From assembly GCA_027494115.1 (NCBI GenBank), contig JAOSJL010000001.1, positions 1,327,926-1,391,925 on the forward strand: a stretch of 64,000 nt of DNA, given 5' to 3'. The translations under genes were made by a program, and so were the position numbers. This DNA is from Acidimicrobiia bacterium (lineage in GTDB: Bacteria; Actinomycetota; Acidimicrobiia; IMCC26256; JAOSJL01). The notes under the pieces are model-generated. The model saw nothing but the letters and a program-made list of their open reading frames with translations. It did no database searches and was not told the origin of the DNA. Positions 35,717 to 43,946 of the stretch are shown here, piece by piece. The stretch's first letter is position 1; every line of letters begins with the position of its first letter.

Positions 35717-36673
35717 ATGCGGCGGCAGGGCGGGAGCCGCCGCCGGAACGCCGACCGGCGTGTGGCGGTAACCTCGTTCCCCGTGGGGGACGTGGGGAAT
35801 CTGTCCGTTCGATTTCACGGGGTGCGGGGGTCGACACCGTGTGAGGGTCCGCGCTTCGAGCGCTTCGGCGGTCACACGTCGTGTGTCGAGCTCACCACGC
35901 CCGGCGAGGAGCCTCTGGTCCTCGACCTGGGCACCGGCGTGAAGTCGTTCGGAGAGCAGCTCGTGTCGGAGGGGAGCTGCAACGGGGGCTACCACGCCAA
36001 CGTGCTGCTCACCCATCTCCACTGGGACCACGTGCAGGGTCTCCCGTTCTTCGAGCCGCTCTTCTCCGGTGGGCAGGGCCTCGACATCTACGGCCCCGTG
36101 CAGCCCGAGGGGCATCTCGAAGAAGTGTTCTCGCGCTTCATGGGGCCTCCGTTCTTCCCCATCACGATCCAGGAGCTCGCGGCGGCGGTGACGTTTCACG
36201 ACACCACCGACGACGATTTCGCCATTGGCGGCGCCAAGGTGCGTTCCCGTGGTGTGCGGCACAACGGCCCGACGCTCGGTTTCCGGATCGAACAGAGCGG
36301 GTGCGTCGTGGCGTACATCCCGGATCACGGCCCCGGATGTTCCCCCGACGACGCCGATGACTACATCCCGACCGCCGTTCTCGAGCTCTGCGACGGAGCC
36401 GACGTCGTCATTCACGACGCGCAGTACACCCGTGGTGAATTCGAGACCCGTCGGACCTGGGGCCACTGCACGGTCGACTACGCGGTGCACGTGGCCGCCG
36501 AGGCGGGTGCGAGGACCCTGGCGTTGTTCCACCACGACCCGTACCACGACGATCCGACGGTCGACACGCTTCTGCGCTACACACAGGACCTCCGGGAGGC
36601 CGGTCGCCTCAGCGACATCCTGGCAGCCTCCGAGGGCACCGCACTCGAGCTGACGAGGGAAACGGTCGCGTGA
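35717..36673 (+). CDS. MBL-fold hydrolase, PhnP-like
   Basis: This metallo-hydrolase has 'LSVRFHGVRGSTPCEGPRFERFGGHTSCVEL', 'PLVLDLGTGVKSFGEQL', the metal motif LLTHLHWDHVQGLPFFEPLF, and 'VAYIPDHGPG' and 'DADVVIHDAQYTRGEF'-like blocks. These are the hallmarks of PhnP/beta-CASP-free cyclic phosphodiesterase-type MBL proteins. The track start at 35717 gives an Arg-rich, unlikely N-terminus, and a GTG at 35783 would begin just before the family core. The stop overlaps the flavin reductase start by 4 bp (GTGA). Confidence 0.82.
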   Translation: MRRQGGSRRRNADRRVAVTSFPVGDVGNLSVRFHGVRGSTPCEGPRFERFGGHTSCVELTTPGEEPLVLDLGTGVKSFGEQLVSEGSCNGGYHANVLLTHLHWDHVQGLPFFEPLFSGGQGLDIYGPVQPEGHLEEVFSRFMGPPFFPITIQELAAAVTFHDTTDDDFAIGGAKVRSRGVRHNGPTLGFRIEQSGCVVAYIPDHGPGCSPDDADDYIPTAVLELCDGADVVIHDAQYTRGEFETRRTWGHCTVDYAVHVAAEAGARTLALFHHDPYHDDPTVDTLLRYTQDLREAGRLSDILAASEGTALELTRETVA

Positions 36674-37174
36674 CCGACAACGCCACGGACAATCCGGTGG
36701 TCGATCCCGACGAGTTCCGCACGATCCTCGGTCACTTCGCCACCGGCGTCACGATCGTGACCGCCATGGTCGATGCCGAGCCGGTCGGCATGGCGGCGAA
36801 CGCGTTCTCGTCGGTCTCGCTCGATCCTCCCCTCGTTCTCTTCTGCGCGGCGAAGTCGTCGTCGACGTGGCCGCGGATCCAGAAGACCGGCTCGTACGCC
36901 GTGAACATCCTCGGGGAGCACCAGGCCGAGGTGTGTCGCAACTTCGCCACGAGAGACATCGACCGCTTCGCCGACGTGGCCTTCCACACCGCAGCGACCG
37001 GGTCACCGATCCTGAGTGACTCGGTGGCGTTCGTCGACTGCCACATCGACGCGGAACACGACGCCGGGGATCACACGATCGTCGTCGGGCGTGTCGTGGA
37101 GCTCGGCCAGTTCCAGCCCAACCTGCCGCCGTTGCTGTTCCACCGGGGGCGCGTACCCTTCCCTCGCGACCTGA
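36670..37174 (+). CDS. Flavin reductase-like FMN-binding protein (1-base insertion at 3' end)
   Basis: The 167-residue split-barrel flavoprotein shows 'EFRTILGHFATGVTIVTAMVDAEPVGMAANAFSSVSLDPPLVLFC', 'YAVNILGEHQAEVCRNFA', and 'HTIVVGRVVELGQ'. It is the usual NAD(P)H:FMN reductase component of two-component monooxygenases or an FMN-binding protein. In the raw frame it lacks a stop and runs through to 38211. Deleting one G from the run at 37145-37149 gives LLFHRGAYPSLAT and a TGA at 37172, the normal family ending. The next gene then starts 3 bp later. Confidence 0.85.
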
Positions 37175-37177
37175 CCG

Positions 37178-37654
37178 GTGGCCGCGCTCGCATGGGCTGC
37201 CCGGCTCGTGCTGGCCGGTGTTCTCGTTGCTGCGGCCGTCGCCAAGTTGCGCGATCGCGACGGATTGCCGGCTCGCCTCGAGGCGCTCGCCGTTCCCGCC
37301 GAGGCGGTGCCGGCTGTTGCCGTCGGGCTGCCGGTGGTCGAACTGCTCGTGGCGGTCGGACTCGTGGCTTGGCCATCGTCGGTCATCCCCACCTGCGTGG
37401 CGCTCGGTCTCCTGATCCTCTTCTCCGTGGCTGTGGCGTCAACGCTCTCGCGGGGCGTCGAGGTCCCGTGCGCCTGCTTCGGGGGAGCGTCCGACGAACC
37501 GATCTCCGCGCGCACGATCGTGCGCAACGCCTGGCTCGTGGCGCTGGCCATCGTGGGCACGGGGTCGACCGCTGGTGCGACGGAACTCGCCGTCGTCGTG
37601 GGAACAGCAATCCTCGCAGCGGTCACGATCCTCGTGTTGCGAGCCCTCGGTTGA
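37178..37654 (+). CDS. MauE/DoxX-like membrane protein
   Basis: The 158-residue protein from a GTG at 37178 has four membrane segments and an extracytoplasmic-type motif VEVPCACFGGAS between helices. The opening 'RLVLAGVLVAAAVAKLRDRDGLPARLEALAVP' and the CxCFG motif are typical of MauE-like proteins, which supply or accept electrons for disulfide formation. Two thioredoxin-related genes, a CATC protein (38.2 kb) and a DUF4395 membrane protein (38.6 kb), lie close by, suggesting a small membrane thiol-redox set. Confidence 0.8.
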   Translation: MAALAWAARLVLAGVLVAAAVAKLRDRDGLPARLEALAVPAEAVPAVAVGLPVVELLVAVGLVAWPSSVIPTCVALGLLILFSVAVASTLSRGVEVPCACFGGASDEPISARTIVRNAWLVALAIVGTGSTAGATELAVVVGTAILAAVTILVLRALG

Positions 37655-37674
37655 GCGGGTCAGGCTGCACCGTC

Positions 37675-38211
37675 ATGGCCACTGTCACCGCATCCGAGGT
37701 CATCGATGGCGTCTACGTCGTCGAGCCGAAGATCTTCTCCGACGACCGCGGGTTCTTTCTCGAGTCGTGGCGCCACGAATGGATTCCCGGCGCCGCTCCC
37801 ATGATCCAGGCGAACCGTGCCGACCGCACCGAGGGCACGCTCGTGGGCCTGCACTACCACCGCCGTCAGGCCGACTACTGGTACGTGCCGTTCGGTCGGG
37901 CGCTCGTCGTGCTCCACGACCTGCGGGAGTCGTCGCCGACGAACCGCAACACGTTGTCGCTCGAGATCGGCGAACACGACCACCGTGGTGTCTACATCCC
38001 CCGAGGTGTCGCCCACGGCTTCTACGCCATGACCGACCTCACGATCACGTACCTCGTCGACGGCTATTACGACCCCGACGACGAACTGGGAGTGGCGTGG
38101 AACGATCCGGCGATCGAGGTCGACTGGCCGGATGCCCAGCCCGTGCTGTCCGACCGGGACCAGGCCAACCCGATGCGCGACGACATCCCCGAAGAGATCA
38201 GACCTGCATAG
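37675..38211 (+). CDS. dTDP-4-dehydrorhamnose 3,5-epimerase family protein
   Basis: The 178-residue cupin shows 'VIDGVYVVEPKIFSDDRGFFLESWRHEW', 'QANRADRTEGTLVGLHYHRRQADYWYVPFGRALVVLHDLR' and 'GVYIPRGVAHGFYAMTDLTITYLVDGYYDPDDELGVAWNDPAI'. This matches RfbC/RmlC from start to end, including the GLHYH active-site region and the YIPRGVAHGF block. The enzyme makes dTDP-L-rhamnose precursors for surface glycans. No other rml genes are in the window, so it is either an orphan or a sugar-epimerase relative. Confidence 0.85.
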   Translation: MATVTASEVIDGVYVVEPKIFSDDRGFFLESWRHEWIPGAAPMIQANRADRTEGTLVGLHYHRRQADYWYVPFGRALVVLHDLRESSPTNRNTLSLEIGEHDHRGVYIPRGVAHGFYAMTDLTITYLVDGYYDPDDELGVAWNDPAIEVDWPDAQPVLSDRDQANPMRDDIPEEIRPA

Positions 38212-38223
38212 AGAGCCCGGCGT

Positions 38224-38565
38224 CTATTGGCGGGACAAGACGGTGCCGTCGGCTGCCGCCAGGAGGACCGTCGGCGCGCTGCGGACGTCGTAACGGCGCG
38301 CCAGGTCGGGCCGGTCGGCCACGTCGAGCTTCACGAGCCGGGCGTCGGGATCATCGCTGCGCAACCGGTCGATGGTCGGCTCGCAGGTGGCGCAGTACTT
38401 GGTCGTGAAGACCACCCAGGTGCGTTCGGCGCCGGCGGTGATCTCGGCCTCGAACGGAGGGGGCCGCGATCGGTGCGCCGCGTGCCGCGCGTGGCTCCGG
38501 CGGTACAACGCGCCAATCACCGCTACAACGCCCACGATGGCAAGAACGAGAAGAACACGCGTCAT
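38224..38565 (-). CDS. Membrane-anchored thioredoxin-like protein
   Basis: The 113-residue protein has one N-terminal hydrophobic segment (VLLVLAIVGVVAVIGALY), a basic stretch, and a thioredoxin fold with a redox CxxC (WVVFTTKYCATCEPTIDRLR) and a cis-proline strand (YDVRSAPTVLLAAADG). It would be an anchored thiol-disulfide oxidoreductase. It overlaps the stop of the upstream DUF4395 gene by 4 bp, and thioredoxin-like plus DUF4395 pairs are common in actinobacteria, so a common role in membrane thiol redox is likely. Confidence 0.82.
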   Translation of the reverse strand: MTRVLLVLAIVGVVAVIGALYRRSHARHAAHRSRPPPFEAEITAGAERTWVVFTTKYCATCEPTIDRLRSDDPDARLVKLDVADRPDLARRYDVRSAPTVLLAAADGTVLSRQ

Positions 38566-39025
38566 CGTGCGCGCCTTCGTTGCAGATGGACGTAGATCTC
38601 ACAGCCGACGCAGATACTCGTGATCGCGGCCAGCGCAGCCAGTGCGGCCACGATCAGTGCCAACGTCCACGCCACCGGCTCGAGCCCGAGACCAAGGGCA
38701 GCGGTTGCGACGCCGAGGAACGCGACGCCGATGGCTGCGGCAAAACGCGGCGGGCGTGGGTCTTCGAACTCGGTGGGGGCCGCAAGGCGCGGAGCGATCA
38801 GGTCGCGGTAGATGCGCAGGAAAAGTCCCCACTTCGCTCCGAAGGCCGCGCCGGTGAAGAGGATCACGGCAAAGGCGGGAATCACCCAGTCCCACTGGAA
38901 GACGAAACCGACCAGCAGGACCAACGCCAGCACTCCCTGGTTGAAGCGGGGCATGCGCGCGTCGATCGGACGCGGGCGTCGAGAGGTGTCTCGGATGACG
39001 GGGTCGCTGCGGGCGTGCGGACCAT
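38562..39025 (-). CDS. DUF4395 membrane protein (start uncertain, possible frame break)
   Basis: The core MPRFNQGVLALVLLVGFVFQ, 'AVILFTGAAFGAKWGLFLRIYRDLIAPRL' and 'AAITSICVGCEIYVHLQ' matches DUF4395, with about four membrane helices and a conserved CxxC (CVGC). The frame extends upstream to 39107, but that part does not look coded. An ATG at 39025 opens a plausible N-terminus (MVRTPAATPSSETPLDAR) that reaches the core if one base is added near 38970-38985. The conservative alternative is an ATG at 38954. It forms a pair with the thioredoxin-like gene. Confidence 0.68.
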
Positions 39026-39062
39026 GACGGGCATCGTAAAGCAATAAAGCCGACCTACCAAG

Positions 39063-39076
39063 TCGGGAATTCCCGA
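39063..39076. promoter_or_regulatory. 14-bp perfect palindrome in intergenic region
   Basis: TCGGGAATTCCCGA is a perfect palindrome in the gap between the DUF4395 gene and the FtsH-like gene, about 100 bp upstream of the latter. It is a plausible operator. No matching second copy was seen by eye. Confidence 0.4.
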
Positions 39077-39174
39077 GCGCCTGAGATTTCGCAGGGAATC
39101 CGTGCAAATCGGGTCTATCCGTTGCCGCCCACAGCGACTACTCTAAGTGGTCACCAGCCTCGAGGAGTTTCACG

Positions 39175-41127
39175 ATGCGTGTCAGAGGATCCAGACCACG
39201 CGACACCGATGCCGCGGCCCACGCGCACGATGTCGGTCCCGCCGACTCCGACCTCCAGGACACCGACGTCCTGCGCGAGACAGCGGTGCTGCGTGGACGC
39301 GCCGACGTGTCCGATGACCGGGAGCGTCACCGCCAGCGGAGGCTCTTCACGGTGGTCGCCGTGCTGGCGGTTGCAGCGGCCTTCATGTACCTGCGGTGGG
39401 CGACGGGCAACCCCGTGCAACTCGGGCTTCCCGCTCCACCGGAGTGGTTGCCCGACTACCTGCCGGTCATCATCCTCGGAACGATCCTCGTCGGCGCGCT
39501 GATGGCGCCACTGCTGTTCGCGGGGCGTTCGCCCCACGTGCTCTACCGGCCGAGTGAGATCAGTGTCCGCTTCGACGACGTGCGCGGCCTCGGCATCGTG
39601 AAGGAAGAGGTCGTCAAGACACTGAACCTCTTCCTCGCCTACAAGACCTTCCGCGACCGGATGGGCGGGACGCCGCGCCGTGCCCTTCTCTTCGAGGGCC
39701 CACCCGGTACCGGCAAGACCTATATGGCCAAGGCCATGGCCGCCGAGGCCGGGGTGCCATTCCTGTTCGCATCCGCGAGTTCGTTCCAGTCGATGTACTA
39801 CGGCCAGACGAACCGGAAGATCCGTTCCTACTTCCGCAGCCTGCGCAAGGCGGCCCGCAAGGAGGGGGGCGCGATCGGATTCCTCGAGGAGATCGACGCC
39901 ATCGCCGGAGCACGATCCGGCATGCGCTTCTCCCCGGTACCCGCAGACCTGTCCATCCAGCGCGCGCTCGACGGCTCCGATGCGACGGGAGCGGTCAACG
40001 GGCGCAGCATCGAGCACGCAGGACGCGGTGAAGGGATCAGCGGAGTCGTGAACGAGCTGCTCGTGCAGCTCCAGTCATTCGACGAGCCCACGGTCGGCCG
40101 ACGTCTTCGGGGAGCGGCGATCGACCTCGTCAACCGCTGGCTCCCCGAATCGCGCCAGTTCGAGAAGCGCCCGCCCACGAGCGCCAACATCCTCGTGATC
40201 GGCGCGACCAACCGTGCGGCCGACCTCGATCCCGCACTCTTGCGCCCCGGTCGCTTCGACCGCTCGATCCACTTCGACCTGCCCGGTCGCTCCGGACGCC
40301 GCGAGATCGTCGACTACTACCTCGACAAGAAGGCGCACGTTCCCGAGCTCGACAAGGAGGAGCGGCGCGATCAGTTGGCGGCGATGACGTTCGGCTACTC
40401 GCCGGTGATGATCGAGCATCTCCTCGACGAGGCACTCGTGTGGTCGTTGCGCGACGAGCGTGACGCCATGGACTGGGGTGACCTCCAGCAGGCGAAGTTC
40501 ACCGAGGAGATCGGTCTCAAACAACCTGTGGAGTACACCGACGACGAGAAGTGTTCGATCGCCACCCACGAGGCCGGCCACGCCGTCATGGCGCACGTCG
40601 TCGGCGTCGACCGCAAGCTCGAGGTCCTCTCGATCATCAAGCGTCGAGAGGCGCTCGGCTTGCTCGCACATTCGGATCTCGAAGAGCGCTTCACCAAGAC
40701 CCGCAGCGAGCTCACGTCCCAGATCCAGATCGCGCTCGGCGGCATGACGGCCGAGGAGCTGTTTCTCGGTGAGTCGGGAACGGGACCGGGCAGCGACCTC
40801 GCAGCTGCCACGCGCATTGCGGCCGTCATGGTCGGAGCGCTCGGGATGGCCGGCTCCCTCGTGTCTTTCGAGGCCGTCGAGGCAGGTCCCGTCTCGCAGG
40901 GTCTCGTGACGAAGGTGCTCGCCGACAAGGAGGCGCGCGCTGCGGTCGAACGACTCCTCGACCAGGCGAAGACCGACGTGCGCACCACTCTCGACGAGAA
41001 CCGTCACCTCGTGGCGGCGCTGCGCGACGAACTGTTGATCCGTGACGAACTCATCGGTGACGAGATCCTCGACGTGCTCGCCGAGGCCGAGGCGGCACGC
41101 GAACTCGAGGCCGGTGGCGAGTTCTAA
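39175..41127 (+). CDS. Divergent FtsH-like AAA+ zinc metalloprotease
   Basis: The 650-residue protein has two membrane helices (about residues 57-74 and 95-115). The AAA+ module has Walker A (EGPPGTGKTYMAKA, 174-187), a Walker B variant GFLEEIDAI (235-243), sensor VIGATNRAADLDPALLRPGRFDR, and a peptidase domain with the zinc motif HEAGHAVMAH (465) and 'GPGSDLAAATRIA' carrying the third ligand. Canonical FtsH has FIDEID. The E for D change and two inserts (about 249-288 and 302-336) between Walker B and sensor 1 set it apart. It probably degrades membrane proteins but is not the housekeeping FtsH. Confidence 0.87.
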   Translation: MRVRGSRPRDTDAAAHAHDVGPADSDLQDTDVLRETAVLRGRADVSDDRERHRQRRLFTVVAVLAVAAAFMYLRWATGNPVQLGLPAPPEWLPDYLPVIILGTILVGALMAPLLFAGRSPHVLYRPSEISVRFDDVRGLGIVKEEVVKTLNLFLAYKTFRDRMGGTPRRALLFEGPPGTGKTYMAKAMAAEAGVPFLFASASSFQSMYYGQTNRKIRSYFRSLRKAARKEGGAIGFLEEIDAIAGARSGMRFSPVPADLSIQRALDGSDATGAVNGRSIEHAGRGEGISGVVNELLVQLQSFDEPTVGRRLRGAAIDLVNRWLPESRQFEKRPPTSANILVIGATNRAADLDPALLRPGRFDRSIHFDLPGRSGRREIVDYYLDKKAHVPELDKEERRDQLAAMTFGYSPVMIEHLLDEALVWSLRDERDAMDWGDLQQAKFTEEIGLKQPVEYTDDEKCSIATHEAGHAVMAHVVGVDRKLEVLSIIKRREALGLLAHSDLEERFTKTRSELTSQIQIALGGMTAEELFLGESGTGPGSDLAAATRIAAVMVGALGMAGSLVSFEAVEAGPVSQGLVTKVLADKEARAAVERLLDQAKTDVRTTLDENRHLVAALRDELLIRDELIGDEILDVLAEAEAARELEAGGEF

Positions 41128-41136
41128 CATTCACCC

Positions 41137-41493
41137 ATGGCGGCGGGTGACGGTGAACGGTCGAGTGAACGGTCGAGCGAACGGTCGAGCGAACGACTGA
41201 GCGGACGGGTCGCGATCATCACGGGAACCGGAACATCGCAGGGCCGCGCCGCAGCGATGGCGCTCGCCCGGGAGGGTGCGTCGGTCGTGGCGGTCGATGC
41301 CGACGCCGACGCAGCGGGCGCCACGGTCGCGGATGTCCGTGCTGTCGCGGAAGAAGCGGGCGACACGACGGGAACCGGGGGCGCCACCGACGCGGGTCGC
41401 CCCCGCGTCGCGGCGTTCGTCGGTGATCCCGACTGTCCCGCGGATGCCGAAGCCCTCGTCGAGATGGTGGCCGAGATCTTCCCGGAGCCCTAG
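41137..41493 (+). pseudogene. Truncated short-chain dehydrogenase, N-terminal stub
   Basis: The product has 118 residues. After an N-terminal repeat of SSER units (12-bp tandem repeats), it has the first part of an SDR Rossmann fold: LSGRVAIITGTGTSQGRAAAMALAREGASVVAVDADADA, then a loop and 'ALVEMVAEIFPEP' and stop. The glycine motif is present, but the NAG motif, catalytic Ser-Tyr-Lys and the rest (about 150 residues) are absent in all frames downstream. This looks like a decayed or truncated SDR. It lies 9 bp after the FtsH-like gene and converges on the methyltransferase. Confidence 0.6.
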
Positions 41494-42246
41494 CGCTCGG
41501 GCCGTACGCCTGTGACGAGGCCGCGGCCGATGAGTCCCTCGGTGTCGACGGTGATCTCCTCGAGTCCCGCCGTCTCGAACGCTGCCGTGTACTGCTCGAA
41601 GGTGAACAGCCCGATCTCGAGGTGTTCGTGTGAGTACTCGACTTCGGCATCGCGACCCGACAGGTAGTGCAGGTCGAGGAGGGCGAGGTCATCGACGCGG
41701 TCACTCGTGACCATGCGCACCAGTGCACGGCGGCCGTCGTCGACCGGTGTCTCGACCGCCACGCGCCCGACAACCCATTCATCGGGCTTGACGAACGGCT
41801 CCACCACGAGCACGCCACCGGGCACGAGGTGCCGTGCCATGGTGCTCACTGCGGCGTCGAGACGATCGACGGTCTGGGCGTAGCCGATCGCCGAGAACAG
41901 ACACGTGACGACATCGAATGTGCGTCCGAGTTCGAAGGTGGTCATGTCCGCCTGGGTGAAGGTCACGTCTCCGCAACGTCGACGCGATCTCGAGGAGTGC
42001 CGGATTGATGTCGAGCCCCTCGCACGCGAACGACTCTGCGAACTGTTCGAGATGGCGGCCTGTGCCACAGGCCACGTCGAGCAGAGTCGCGGCGGTGGCG
42101 TTCCGTTGCCGTACGAGAGCGGCGACACGGGCGGCTTCGCCTTCGTAGTCCTTCCGGGCGTAGATCTCGTCGTAGAAGTCGGCCGATTCCGCGCTTTTTT
42201 GGTCTGGCTCCTGGCCTGCCTGCTCCACGCTGTCGCCTTCCCCCAC
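41490..42246 (-). CDS. SAM-dependent methyltransferase (1-base insertion)
   Basis: The two frames combine to about 251 residues from a GTG at 42246: 'SADFYDEIYARKDYEGEAARV', motif I LLDVACGTGRHLEQFAESF, 'EGLDINPALLEIASTL', then 'GDVTFTQADMTTFELGRTFDVVTCLFSAIGY', 'MARHLVPGGVLVVEPFVKPDEW' and a C-terminal domain 'EYSHEHLEIGLFTFEQYTAAFETAGL'. The break is near 41971-41974. This resembles the class I methyltransferases with an N-methyl or glycine/amino-sugar type C-terminus. The acceptor is unknown. It is divergent from the DNA methyltransferase gene and shares a short promoter gap. Confidence 0.8.
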
Positions 42247-42340
42247 GGGGTGAGTGTCACACCCGACCGCGAGTCTGTCCCATGACGCGGCTTCCGGGGG
42301 TCGTGTGCGAACATCGTCGAAACGGGGGACGGGCATCACC

Positions 42341-43894
42341 ATGGCGAAGTCGGAGCGGGCGGATCTGGAGGCGGTCGGTGATGCGCCCGAATCCGCGCCC
42401 GAATCCGCGCCCGAATCCTCGGTGCGCACGCGGCGTCCCACCGCCACCTCGAATTTCGGTACCGGCAAGCGTGAGGCCCACGACGCCTCTGCCTTCTATG
42501 AGCGCTTCACCGAACCCGAGATCTCCGACGACGACCACGTCGCGGCTCCCTCGATGGTCGACGAGATCGTGGTCGGCGATTCACGGTCCATGGACGGTGT
42601 CGCGTCGTCGTCGGTGGCGCTCGTCGTCACGTCGCCGCCCTACTTCGCCGGCAAGGAGTATGAGGAGGCGTTGGGGGAGGGTCACATACCGGCCAGCTAC
42701 CTCGAATACCTCGAGATGCTCACCGACGTCTTCGCCGAGTGTGTCGACAAGCTCGAGCCGGGCGGTCGCCTCGCCGTGAACGTCGCCAATCTCGGGCGTC
42801 GTCCCTATCGCTCACTCGCGGCCGACGTGATCGACATCCTCCAGAACAGGCTGCATCTGCTGTTGCGCGGCGAGATCGTGTGGATGAAGGCGAAGGGCGC
42901 TGCCGGGAGCTGTGCGTGGGGGTCGTTCCAGAGTGCCGCCAACCCGGTTCTGCGTGATCTCACCGAGCGGGTGATCGTGGCGAGCAAGGGTCGGTTCGAC
43001 CGGGCGAAGAACCGTCGCGAACGCGCCAACCTCACGCTTCCCTCCGAGGACTCGATCTGGAAGGACGAGTTCATGGAGGCCACGACCGACGTGTGGGAGA
43101 TCCCGGCCGAGAGCGCCACGAGGGTCGGGCACCCCGCGCCGTTTCCGGTCGAGCTTCCTCAGCGCTGCATCGAGCTCTACACCTATCGGGGCGACCTCGT
43201 GCTCGATCCGTTCATGGGGTCGGGGTCCACCGCTGTGGCGGCGCTGCGCACAGACCGCCACTACGTCGGGTACGACACCGACGGCGAGTATGTCGCTGCC
43301 GCTCGGGAGCGGGTGCGCGAGGAACGGCTTCTGCGGGCACACGAGGAGACCCGACTGGCCCGGGAGCGTGTCGAACTCCCGGCCGCACCCGAGCCTCTCC
43401 CCGCCGACGAAGACCCGATCGCGCGGCTCGTGCGCGAAGGGCGAGCGGCGAAGGAGGTCGCCGAGGAGCTCCTGCGCCTCGCCGGATTCGACGACGTCGT
43501 CGTCACGCGACGCCAGGTTGCCGGAACCACGGCCGACCTGCGCGCACGTGATGCAACAGGGCGGACGTGGCACTTCGATCTCGCAGGTGGCTTCACGACA
43601 GGGCACGCCGGTCTGCGTCGCTCCGACGTTCTGTGGAACGCACTCGGGCGAGCCGCCGTGATGCGACTCCACGACGGCGAACCCGAGCCGCTGGTTCTCC
43701 TCACGACGGACCTGCCTGTGCCCGCTAGCGCAGGAGGTGCGGCACTGCGCAAGGCGCGCGGCGAGTTGATCGTCGATGCCGTCGAACTGCTCTCGCAGAG
43801 CGGCCGCGAACGCCTCGCCGCCTACGCCCTCGGTGAGAGCGACGGTCGCCCGATCGGCGACCTCCTCGACCCGTCCCGTCCGACGACGGCATAG
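42341..43894 (+). CDS. Beta-class DNA methyltransferase with C-terminal nuclease-like domain
   Basis: The 517-residue protein has a low-complexity N-terminus with an APES repeat (12-bp tandem units). Its methyltransferase motif order is IV first (TSPPYF, about 98-102) and I later (DPFMGSGSTAVAAL, about 289-302), i.e. beta class (N4-cytosine or N6-adenine). Residues about 358-517 form an extra domain: 'LLRLAGFDDVVVTRRQVAGTTADLRARDATGRTWHFDLAGG' then 'GLRRSDVLWNALGRAAVM'. This looks like a PD-(D/E)XK nuclease fold with the catalytic lysine lost (FDLAG). The next gene encodes a possible nuclease, so this is a candidate restriction-modification or defence pair. Confidence 0.8.
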   Translation: MAKSERADLEAVGDAPESAPESAPESSVRTRRPTATSNFGTGKREAHDASAFYERFTEPEISDDDHVAAPSMVDEIVVGDSRSMDGVASSSVALVVTSPPYFAGKEYEEALGEGHIPASYLEYLEMLTDVFAECVDKLEPGGRLAVNVANLGRRPYRSLAADVIDILQNRLHLLLRGEIVWMKAKGAAGSCAWGSFQSAANPVLRDLTERVIVASKGRFDRAKNRRERANLTLPSEDSIWKDEFMEATTDVWEIPAESATRVGHPAPFPVELPQRCIELYTYRGDLVLDPFMGSGSTAVAALRTDRHYVGYDTDGEYVAAARERVREERLLRAHEETRLARERVELPAAPEPLPADEDPIARLVREGRAAKEVAEELLRLAGFDDVVVTRRQVAGTTADLRARDATGRTWHFDLAGGFTTGHAGLRRSDVLWNALGRAAVMRLHDGEPEPLVLLTTDLPVPASAGGAALRKARGELIVDAVELLSQSGRERLAAYALGESDGRPIGDLLDPSRPTTA

Positions 43895-43946
43895 CGACAT
43901 GCGTGGGGTGGAACGCTCGACGCACTCGGCCGGACGCTGAGAAGTC

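Noticed and set aside
36670..38211. Apparent fusion of flavin reductase and dTDP-sugar epimerase in one 513-codon frame
   Set aside because: The middle is non-family sequence overlapping the MauE-like gene. One base removed at 37145-37149 gives a normal flavin reductase end, and the epimerase has its own ATG at 37675.
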